A stretch of 64,000 nucleotides of DNA from Nonlabens agnitus (GTDB taxonomy: Bacteria; Bacteroidota; Bacteroidia; Flavobacteriales; Flavobacteriaceae). Numbering within the stretch: the stretch's first letter is position 1; every line of letters begins with the position of its first letter. The notes under the pieces were generated by a model that worked only from the letters and a program-made list of their open reading frames with translations, did no database searches and was not told the origin of the DNA. The stretch is taken from positions 906,501 to 970,500 of the forward strand of contig NZ_MQUC01000003.1 of assembly GCF_002994045.1 (NCBI RefSeq), read 5' to 3'. Positions 43,250-50,098 of this stretch are shown in pieces. Both the position numbers and the translations under genes were made by a program.

Positions 43250-43632
43250 TAGCTAATCTTAATTGAATATTTATGTTTGAAGAAATAAACTAATAATAAT
43301 ACTACAATTAATATTGTGGGATATACTATATCCTTAATTAAACCTTGAAAATAGTAGGGTAGCTTGTCGGTATAATATCCATTGATTTTATAAGTTCCGT
43401 CGCTATGTCTTTTATATGCTTTTTGTCCACCTTCTATAATTACTTTGTTGCCGAAAGGTGTTGTAAATGAACCTCCAGAAAGTGTTAAAGTTGATATTTG
43501 TCCGCCATAACTTTGATAATGAAATTTTCCAAAATGTTCAATGCCAAAAGTCAATAGTATTGGCACAAAAATAATTAGCAATAAAGTCCGAATGTCATTT
43601 TTCTTAATTTCGATTTCCGTTTTGTTTTCCAT
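43249..43632 (-). CDS. Hypothetical two-helix membrane protein
   Basis: From the ATG at 43632 the protein has 127 residues: MENKTEIEIKKND, a first membrane helix (TLLLIIFVPILLTFGIEHF), an extracytoplasmic beta-rich loop (SYGGQISTLTLSGGSFTTPFGNKVIIEGGQKAYKR), and a second helix (TILIVVLLLVYFF). Not recognised. It is coupled to the coiled-coil gene by a TAATG overlap. The ORF extension to 43710 runs into structured element B and is rejected. Confidence 0.55.
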   Translation of the reverse strand: MENKTEIEIKKNDIRTLLLIIFVPILLTFGIEHFGKFHYQSYGGQISTLTLSGGSFTTPFGNKVIIEGGQKAYKRHSDGTYKINGYYTDKLPYYFQGLIKDIVYPTILIVVLLLVYFFKHKYSIKIS

Positions 43633-43648
43633 ATGTTGATTTAAATGT

Positions 43649-43782
43649 GTGCTAACGTTTAGTATATGATAAGTAGGCGATTTCGAAGCACTAAACTTTT
43701 GGTTAAGCACAAAGTTTGATACGAGCCAAAACCCTTGAATTTTTAAATGTTTCGCCTATTTTTTTAAACATTGTTGTAAAAC
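43649..43782. repeat. Structured intergenic element B (attC-like)
   Basis: 134 bp with outer arms TAGGCGA (43674-43680) and TCGCCTA (43752-43758), and inner arms AAACTTTTGG (43693-43702), CAAAGTTT (43710-43717) and CCAAAA (43726-43731). It begins TGTGTGCTAACG and ends AAACATTGTTGTAAAACG, matching the ends of the neighbouring elements. Confidence 0.6.
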
Positions 43783-43792
43783 GTTTTTTTGC

Positions 43793-44233
43793 TCAATATT
43801 TACCTATTGGGCTTACACCTTGTCTGTGAAATACACTTCCTGTTCTTCTGTAACGCATTTCCTTTCCTTTAACACATAAAACATAATTTCCATTACCTTT
43901 TTGTTCTGATACACTTGTTACTTTTATTTTATCGACAGAACATCCATTATCGACTGCGACGTGTTTTTTTAAATCTTCTACTTGAGCGTCGAATTTTTTA
44001 AGCCAACCTTGAATTTTTCTATCAACTTCTGGCTCTTCAAAATCAGCAGGTAAATTACAAACTGGGTAATTTTCCTCAGTCTTTGTTGTCGTTGGTTCTA
44101 AATCTATAAATGACCAAGTTTTATCCTCGTTTAGAACTACACGGCGACCATCTTCAGTCTTCGCAATTAGGGTCTGACCAATCGAAATGCTTGTTACAAG
44201 TAGGCACGTTAAGATTAAAAATACTTTTTTCAT
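43793..44233 (-). CDS. Hypothetical secreted protein
   Basis: A 146-residue protein with signal peptide MKKVFLILTCLLVTSISIGQ. It continues TLIAKTEDGRRVVLNEDKTWSFIDL, a short N-terminal module often seen in flavobacterial secreted proteins. A helical stretch follows (FEEPEVDRKIQGWLKKFDAQVEDLKKHVAV), then a small cysteine-containing domain (NGCSVDKIKV ... YVLCVKGKEMRYRR). Function unknown. Second block of the array. Confidence 0.6.
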   Translation of the reverse strand: MKKVFLILTCLLVTSISIGQTLIAKTEDGRRVVLNEDKTWSFIDLEPTTTKTEENYPVCNLPADFEEPEVDRKIQGWLKKFDAQVEDLKKHVAVDNGCSVDKIKVTSVSEQKGNGNYVLCVKGKEMRYRRTGSVFHRQGVSPIGKY

Positions 44234-44256
44234 AGTTATGGATTTAAATTGATTGT

Positions 44257-44637
44257 TTAGTCTTTGTAAAGTTTATAATTATTTGGAATTTCTATGTTGA
44301 CAATATTTTTTTCGTGATTTAAAAAAGTAATATTTTGGTTTTTCAGGTCTATTATTTCAATTGGTTTTGATTTTAGTTTAAAACCAATTCTTTGATTTAC
44401 TTGTTGGCTGTTTATCTGTTCTGGAAACACATCGTATAGAGAATAATAATCCATAGTAATTGGATTGTCTTTTTTAAACAAGTTTAAATCGGATGCAGAC
44501 ATAACCTTTTTGAGATAATCAATTGTTGAAACGTGCGTTTGTTTTATTTTTGATAACGTCTGTTCAGAAATATAATCATTCTCGAAAAGTCCGCTTATCT
44601 TTCCATCATATTCAAATACGAAATGTGCTTTGGTCAT
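44257..44637 (-). CDS. Hypothetical protein
   Basis: From the ATG at 44637 the protein has 126 residues (MTKAHFVFEYDGKISGLFENDYISEQTLSKIK ...), with no signal peptide or membrane helix. It is rich in Lys, Asn, Ile and Asp. A run of eleven A (coding strand) directly upstream of the start encodes the spurious KKKNK extension. No family recognised. It is the first gene of the second block, 23 bp from the secreted-protein gene. Confidence 0.5.
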   Translation of the reverse strand: MTKAHFVFEYDGKISGLFENDYISEQTLSKIKQTHVSTIDYLKKVMSASDLNLFKKDNPITMDYYSLYDVFPEQINSQQVNQRIGFKLKSKPIEIIDLKNQNITFLNHEKNIVNIEIPNNYKLYKD

Positions 44638-44667
44638 AGGTTTGTTTTTTTTTTTCAAAATGTTTTA

Positions 44668-44799
44668 AACGGTCTCATATAACCGTCAGTTACGGGCTAA
44701 TATGCGTTAATTTCGGTTTAGCACTGACGTTAGCAATTCCGAGTGGATTCGGAGGTAGTCGAATCCGCCGTAATTGCGGTTATACATTGTTAGCAAAAG
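44668..44799. repeat. Structured intergenic element C (attC-like)
   Basis: Outer arms TATAACCGTCAGTTACGG (44678-44695) and CCGTAATTGCGGTTATA (44768-44784) pair almost fully. Inside, GTCAG/CTGAC (44685, 44724) and GCTAA/TTAGC (44696, 44718) pair, and GGATTCG (44745-44751) pairs with CGAATCC (44760-44766). It ends ATACATTGTTAGCAAAAG. It is the best preserved of the four. Confidence 0.7.
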
Positions 44800-44802
44800 T
44801 TT

Positions 44803-45315
44803 TTATTCTTCATTTAAAAAGTCAGTCACAATATTATTTTTATCAGATTCCATTTCACAAGTCCAACTGTCAATAAACCATCTTCCATTTTCATAATGTA
44901 GTTGGATACTATTCAGTCCTCTAATATTAGATTCCGTTTTTGGGTCAGTTCGTATTTCAAATGCACTCCAAACTTGTGCAATATTTCCATATTTGCTCAC
45001 TTTTCTTTTAAGTTCCTTTTCGTAAAAATCCTCTTTTGGTGATAATCCGATTGGTATATATTCTGCTTCAAGAGTATGCGATTCTGCTTTTCCGTTTTCG
45101 TCTAATCTCGTTATAACAGCATTTTTTGAGTGAATATATTTATCCCGTTCAAATTCCCACGGTTCACTACTCGAACCAGAAACAACATCATAATATGCAT
45201 TTATAATTGCATCTAATGATTCTACATCTTTTCTGTATTTTTCATCATTAGATTGTCCGAAAATGGAATTGCAAGCAAAAAATATGATAATTGATGACAG
45301 TATTATTTTATTCAT
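44803..45315 (-). CDS. Secreted NTF2-like (SnoaL-fold) protein
   Basis: A 170-residue protein with signal peptide MNKIILSSIIIFFACNSIFGQ. The mature part fits the cone-shaped NTF2/SnoaL fold: an N-terminal helix (VESLDAIINAYYDVVSG), a middle beta/helix part (YIPIGLSPKEDFYEKELKRKV), and the C-terminal strands NIAQVWSAFEIRT, GLNSIQLHYENGRWFIDSWTCEM. Such domains bind small ligands or have scaffold roles; activity unknown. It is the only gene of the third block, flanked by elements C and D. Confidence 0.7.
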   Translation of the reverse strand: MNKIILSSIIIFFACNSIFGQSNDEKYRKDVESLDAIINAYYDVVSGSSSEPWEFERDKYIHSKNAVITRLDENGKAESHTLEAEYIPIGLSPKEDFYEKELKRKVSKYGNIAQVWSAFEIRTDPKTESNIRGLNSIQLHYENGRWFIDSWTCEMESDKNNIVTDFLNEE

Positions 45316-45335
45316 CTCGGTTGGTTTTTAAATTT

Positions 45336-45467
45336 TTGCTAACTATTATATATCCGCAATTTACACAATTAAACCTCACAATCTACCTGTTTCCAGTAGT
45401 CTAGCTTTGAATTACCAACCGATGTCCAATACTCCTAGAAGTGCGGTTATCAGCATGTTTTTAGTTG
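45336..45467. repeat. Structured intergenic element D (attC-like, most diverged)
   Basis: It starts TTTGCTAACTATTATATATCCGCAATT and has near 45441 GTGCGGTTATCAGCATGTTTTTAGTTG. The two ends are partly complementary (CCGCA/TGCGG) and similar to the ends of element C. It may be a decayed terminal copy. Confidence 0.4.
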
Positions 45468-45536
45468 AAGCTTTTACAATCGTTTGTGTCAAAACGTTTT
45501 TCTAGTGCGAATTTGAAGCGATGTTGGTTCCTTGTT

Positions 45537-45555
45537 TAGCTTCCGCGACAGCGAA
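45537..45555. repeat. Degenerate palindromic repeat
   Basis: TTAGCTTCCGCGACAGCGAA keeps about 16 of 20 positions of the common palindrome. Confidence 0.6.
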
Positions 45556-45568
45556 AAAACCACAAACA

Positions 45569-45780
45569 AAAAAGACCCTGAAATAAATCAGAGTCTTTTC
45601 TACTTTGTAGAGATCCCAAATCTGCGCTGCCGCTTGTTTGGGATAAGCGATACGTAGGGTTTTACTTAAGCAAATTCAAAAAACCAAAAAAAGACCCTGA
45701 AATGAATCAGAGTCTTTCTTACTTTATTGAGATCCCAAATCTGCGCTACCGCTTGTTTGGGATAAGCGATACGTAAAGTT
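45569..45780 (-). terminator. Tandemly duplicated double-hairpin terminators after dnaK
   Basis: Two direct repeats about 119 bp apart. Each has a terminator stem (AAAGACcCTGA ... TCAGaGTCTTT, at about 45569-45600 and 45688-45718) plus a second hairpin ATCCCAAA ... TTTGGGAT (at about 45613-45642 and 45732-45762). Read in the dnaK direction both end in U-rich tracts. Confidence 0.8.
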
Positions 45781-45806
45781 TTGCTGTTGCAAAACCAACG
45801 TCCTGC

Positions 45807-47717
45807 TTACTTCACTTCTTCAAAATCTACGTCTTCTACATCGCTGGTGTTATCCGTACCTTGGTCTGCACCTGCAGCGCCGGCATCTGGACCAGGTTGT
45901 CCACCTTGGGCATCTGCTTGTGCTTTGTACATCTCTTCACTGGCAGCGGTCCATACGGTATTCAATTTTTCCAGTGCTGGATCGATTTTCTCGATTTCTT
46001 TAGTCTCATAAGCGGCTTTCAAGTCGGCAAGAGCTTCTGTAATAGGAGCTTTCTTGTCGTCGCCTAGCTTATCGCCAAATTCTTCCAACTGCTGCTCCGT
46101 CTGGAAGATCATTTGATCTGCCTGGTTCAGCTTGTCGGCTTTCTCTTTGGCTGCTTTATCTGCTTCAGCATTTGCTTCTGCTTCCTGCTTCATTTTTTGG
46201 ATTTCCTCTTCAGTCAATCCAGAAGATGCCTCGATACGAATGTCTTGTTTCTTACCAGTAGCTTTATCTTCTGCACTTACCTTGATAATACCGTTGGCAT
46301 CAATATCAAAAGTTACCTCAATTTGCGGTGTACCACGACGTGCTGGTGGGATTCCATCCAGGTGGAATCTACCTATCGTCTTGTTGTCTGTCGCCATGGA
46401 ACGTTCTCCTTGCAACACGTGGATCTCCACACTAGGTTGATTGTCTGCTGCGGTAGAAAATACCTGTGACTTCTTGGTTGGGATGGTCGTGTTGGACTCA
46501 ATCAACTTAGTCATCACGCCGCCCATAGTCTCAATACCTAGAGATAGTGGCGTTACATCTAGTAGCAATACGTCTTTTACATCACCAGTCAATACACCAC
46601 CTTGGATTGCTGCACCTACGGCAACTACCTCATCTGGGTTTACACCTTTTGATGGCTTCTTACCAAAGAAATTCTCAACGGCATCCTGTACGGCTGGGAT
46701 ACGAGTAGATCCACCTACAAGGATGATCTCATCAATATCGCTCTTAGACAATCCAGCAGCTTTCAATGCTTTTTCACATGGCTCGATGGTTCTCTTTACT
46801 AGGTCAGAAATCAATTGATCAAATTTGGATTTGGTCAATGTTTTTACCAAGTGTTTAGGTCCGCTAGCGGTAGCCGTTACATAAGGTAGGTTGATCTCGG
46901 TTTGTGCACTTGAAGAAAGCTCGATTTTGGCTTTCTCTGCAGCTTCTTTCAAACGTTGCAAAGCCATTGGGTCTTTTCTCAAGTCAATGTCTTCCGCACT
47001 TTGAAACTCGTCTGCCAGCCAGTCGATGATCTTTTCATCCACGTCATCACCACCTAGGTGTGTGTCACCGTCAGTTGCCAGTACTTCAAATACACCATCA
47101 CCTAATTCCAGGATGGAAACGTCATGCGTACCACCACCAAAGTCAAATACCACGATTTTCTGATCCGTATCTTTTTTGTCAAGACCGTACGCCAGCGCTG
47201 CTGCAGTAGGCTCGTTGATGATACGTTCTACCTTAAGTCCAGCGATCTCACCAGCTTCTTTAGTCGCCTGGCGCTGGCTGTCGTTAAAGTAGGCTGGTAC
47301 GGTAATTACCGCTCCAGTGACTTCAGTTCCTAGGTAATCCTCGGCAGTTTTCTTCATTTTTTGAAGAATCATAGCACTCAATTCCTGTGGTGTATACAAA
47401 CGACCGTCGATATCGACACGTGGCGTGTTGTTATCACCTTTTACTACGCTGTAGGGAACACGGTCAGCTTCCTTAGAAACCTCGCTAAATTTGTTACCCA
47501 TGAAACGCTTGATGGACGCAACGGTTTTGGTTGGGTTTGTTACGGCTTGTCTTTTTGCAGGGTCACCTACTTTGATCTCGCCACCTTCTACAAAGGCAAT
47601 GACAGATGGAGTAGTGCGTTTCCCTTCTGCATTAGGTATTACCACAGGCTCGCTTCCTTCCATTACGGAAACACAGCTGTTGGTCGTACCTAAATCAATT
47701 CCAATTATTTTACTCAT
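45807..47717 (-). CDS. dnaK: Molecular chaperone DnaK (Hsp70)
   Basis: A 636-residue chaperone. The nucleotide-binding domain carries [17 protein letters not shown], the adenosine-site [13 protein letters not shown] and the [11 protein letters not shown] phosphate loop. The substrate-binding domain starts near [20 protein letters not shown]. The C-terminus ends in the EEVK-type acidic tail ([11 protein letters not shown]) after a Gly/Ala/Gln-rich linker. It works with DnaJ and GrpE, neither of which is adjacent. Upstream lie a sigma-54-like promoter and TGACA/TGTCA repeats; downstream are duplicated terminators. Confidence 0.97.
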   Translation of the reverse strand: MSKIIGIDLGTTNSCVSVMEGSEPVVIPNAEGKRTTPSVIAFVEGGEIKVGDPAKRQAVTNPTKTVASIKRFMGNKFSEVSKEADRVPYSVVKGDNNTPRVDIDGRLYTPQELSAMILQKMKKTAEDYLGTEVTGAVITVPAYFNDSQRQATKEAGEIAGLKVERIINEPTAAALAYGLDKKDTDQKIVVFDFGGGTHDVSILELGDGVFEVLATDGDTHLGGDDVDEKIIDWLADEFQSAEDIDLRKDPMALQRLKEAAEKAKIELSSSAQTEINLPYVTATASGPKHLVKTLTKSKFDQLISDLVKRTIEPCEKALKAAGLSKSDIDEIILVGGSTRIPAVQDAVENFFGKKPSKGVNPDEVVAVGAAIQGGVLTGDVKDVLLLDVTPLSLGIETMGGVMTKLIESNTTIPTKKSQVFSTAADNQPSVEIHVLQGERSMATDNKTIGRFHLDGIPPARRGTPQIEVTFDIDANGIIKVSAEDKATGKKQDIRIEASSGLTEEEIQKMKQEAEANAEADKAAKEKADKLNQADQMIFQTEQQLEEFGDKLGDDKKAPITEALADLKAAYETKEIEKIDPALEKLNTVWTAASEEMYKAQADAQGGQPGPDAGAAGADQGTDNTSDVEDVDFEEVK

Positions 47718-47767
47718 TATAATATGTTTTAGTTAGCAATTTTATTTTCTTGAACACTCTCTTAAAG

Positions 47768-47827
47768 TCAATGTTTGTGCCAGCAGATTTCAAATGACAA
47801 GCTGTCAGAAACTCGCTCAAATTGTCA
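47768..47827 (-). promoter_or_regulatory. Sigma-54-like promoter and TGACA/TGTCA inverted repeat upstream of dnaK
   Basis: Minus strand: TGGCACAAACATTGA (47768-47782) resembles TGGCAC-N5-TTGC, differing in the last base. Just upstream is the perfect inverted repeat TGACA-AGC-TGTCA (47795-47807) and one more TGTCA half (47823-47827). The predicted transcript start would be about 40 bases before the ATG. This may be a heat-shock control region (inference). Confidence 0.5.
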
Positions 47828-47888
47828 GAATAATCTGGTATTTGCATTAGAAACCATGTCAGCATGGAGTAATGCGGTTCTGATGGAG

Positions 47889-47908
47889 TTCGCTTTCGCG
47901 AAAGCGAA
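47889..47908. repeat. 20-bp palindromic repeat, intact copy
   Basis: An exact palindrome in the gap between the divergent dnaK and secreted-protein genes. Confidence 0.95.
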
Positions 47909-48048
47909 ATTCCCATTCCAGCATCAGGAAGAAACCCTGGGAACTAGTTGGTTCTCAAAAGCTTTCACCACAAGATTTTTAAGGGATACGGCAAATGCCC
48001 TATTGTCGCAGTCCTAGGATTTTGATAATTTCAAACAAATTCCAATCG

Positions 48049-49863
48049 ATGAAAAATTACCTAGCAACCCTTGTGATTCTACTCATGGCAAGTTATGGAC
48101 TGGCTCAAAAAGTAGGCGACAGCATACCTCAAGTAGAATTTAACCCTGCATTTGATCTTAATGGTTTTGAATTCCTGCCTAGAGTGACGATTCATGACAA
48201 GAACCTGATCAACCCCAAAAAACTGGAAGAAGGCAAAAAATATGATCGAATAGAGTTTACGCATTATGGTAAACAGCTTTGGTTTTCGGCTAAGTGTAAG
48301 AAGAATAATGGTCTCTTTTATGAATTTAAAAATGCCTCGCCTTTCAAATACGTGGAAAACGATGCACCCTTTGCAGCAGAAGGACCAGACAAGAACGGTT
48401 ATATTCCTAATTCTGTACCTATCTATCACGGCAATGGGCAATTGTGGTATGAAGAGAAAATGTGGGATGCCGCGCCTGCGCAGCATTATTCCAGTATTGC
48501 TTTTAATGAAGACGGTAGTTTGTACCGCCAGCTCACGTACTATTACGGTAAACAGGAACCTCATCCCATCTTTGGTGAAAAAAGTCCAGGAATGGTAACG
48601 CCTGTTCCAGGTTACACTCCTAATTATCAAACCTATCCCAATGGGGTTTCCTATATGGGCTATCAACATGTGGGCACTCTATATACCAGTGAAGGCTGGG
48701 AAATCACCGGTTTTATGACGAGTCTGAGAAAGAGATTTGGAAATGGTGGCGTGTTTTTTATTGCCAATAGAGCGACTAATTTGTGTTACTGGGCCACGTT
48801 ACTCAATTACAAAATCATATCCATACAACCAGCAGATTGTACAGAAAAACCAGACATTCAAGAACTCAATGAAAACTGGGATGTCAATCAGTACAACTGG
48901 GATGTGGATGCGTTCAGCAAGTCCAAAGTTACCGAAGAAGCCAAACAGGCCTTCATGGTACCAGACGAGCACTGGTACAAGAAATGGTATTTCAGTCTAG
49001 AGGTCCTGGAGGCAAACGCACAGCGTGAGATACCCAAAGATGGATACCATGTTAAGGTATTTCCCGTTACGAATCGGTTAGGAGAAGATGGATCGATGGT
49101 AGAGATAGGTATGTATAAAAACGGTAAGCTTCATGGTCAAGGTTTTACCGCACGCATTGATTACTATCCTGGTGTATATAATGTCACTAGATCCAGCAAG
49201 AGTGGCGAGATATTATTCCTGAATGCACGATGGGATTTAATGGCAGGAACTTTTGAAAATGGGAACTTTAAACAAGGGCGCAAATTCTCTACAGAAAATG
49301 CCTATTCCTTTGATAAGGATATTTTTACAGAGCCTGCTTACGACAATTACGATTTTGTAGGCAATAAGGAAAACTCTTTGGTAACCGGTGCAACCATAGG
49401 AATCAATGAAGTGTCCATGAAACACTATGTCTATATCAAGTCCTTGAAAAGAGTCCTGAGTCCCATAAGTGTGGACAAAGCAAAAGGCGTCATCACCGTA
49501 CAAACCGATCGTCCAGGAACCACTCAGGATTTCATTATTGCAGATGGTGATATTTACGCATGGGATACCAGAATGAATTCCTATAAGGAAGCTTGTCCTA
49601 CTGTTAAAAGAGTTCCCGTGTATAGAGAAAAAAAAGTATTGTTGTACACGCTACCTGGCGAGGTCAAAAGAACCGAATATAGAGTAGCGATGATGAGTGG
49701 TACTAAAGTCAATAGCAGTTACTACGTCGCGCCAGGTAAGGAAGTCTATGGCACAAAAAGCGAGGTGGACCATTATGAAACCCAAACCTGTCCCATTTGT
49801 AAAGGAACTGGCGTCCTGTACAAGTCAAAACAATCAGGCGGCTATGCAAAAGTCGTTTTCTAG
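48049..49863 (+). CDS. Hypothetical secreted protein with C-terminal CxxCxGxG motif
   Basis: From the ATG at 48049 the protein has 604 residues and a signal peptide (NYLATLVILLMASYGLAQ). The middle has several MORN-like stretches that mention output, such as NGQLWYEEKMWDAAPAQHYSSIAFNEDGSLYRQLTYYYG and YKNGKLHGQGFTARIDYY. Near the C-terminus QTCPICKGTGVLY is one unit of a DnaJ-type zinc-finger motif. No known full-length family recognised. Probably periplasmic or surface exposed. The stop codon lies in the first of several TCGAGAAAAG repeats. Confidence 0.65.
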   Translation: MKNYLATLVILLMASYGLAQKVGDSIPQVEFNPAFDLNGFEFLPRVTIHDKNLINPKKLEEGKKYDRIEFTHYGKQLWFSAKCKKNNGLFYEFKNASPFKYVENDAPFAAEGPDKNGYIPNSVPIYHGNGQLWYEEKMWDAAPAQHYSSIAFNEDGSLYRQLTYYYGKQEPHPIFGEKSPGMVTPVPGYTPNYQTYPNGVSYMGYQHVGTLYTSEGWEITGFMTSLRKRFGNGGVFFIANRATNLCYWATLLNYKIISIQPADCTEKPDIQELNENWDVNQYNWDVDAFSKSKVTEEAKQAFMVPDEHWYKKWYFSLEVLEANAQREIPKDGYHVKVFPVTNRLGEDGSMVEIGMYKNGKLHGQGFTARIDYYPGVYNVTRSSKSGEILFLNARWDLMAGTFENGNFKQGRKFSTENAYSFDKDIFTEPAYDNYDFVGNKENSLVTGATIGINEVSMKHYVYIKSLKRVLSPISVDKAKGVITVQTDRPGTTQDFIIADGDIYAWDTRMNSYKEACPTVKRVPVYREKKVLLYTLPGEVKRTEYRVAMMSGTKVNSSYYVAPGKEVYGTKSEVDHYETQTCPICKGTGVLYKSKQSGGYAKVVF

Positions 49864-50010
49864 CCGACAGTCGAGAAAAGGTTGTTTTCAAACGTCTATC
49901 AAACCTATTTCGAGCCGCCATACTGAGCCTGCCGAAGCAGACCGTCGAGAAAAGATTTTTCTTCCAAACTTCATAAAATCTGTTTCGAGCGACAGTCGAG
50001 AAAAGGTTTT
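49861..50010. repeat. Three GACAGTCGAGAAAAGG-type repeats
   Basis: CCGACAGTCGAGAAAAGG (from 49863), a diverged copy with CAGACCGTCGAGAAAAG (about 49939-49955), and TTTCGAGCGACAGTCGAGAA (49982-50001). All are in the same orientation about 60 bp apart, and belong to the same family as the arms at 31571-32160. The middle one also holds CTGAGCCTGCCGAAG. Confidence 0.75.
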
Positions 50011-50044
50011 TGTTCAGCGCTTCATCAAACCTGAAAAGCAGCCA

Positions 50045-50078
50045 CAAAAAAAGCCCATCAAATCAATGATGGGCTTTC
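50045..50078. terminator. Bidirectional intrinsic terminator
   Basis: AAAGCCCATCA-AATCA-ATGATGGGCTTT, between the secreted-protein gene (plus) and the M16 protease gene (minus). Confidence 0.85.
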
Positions 50079-50098
50079 TGATATTTTGAAAAGGAGGT

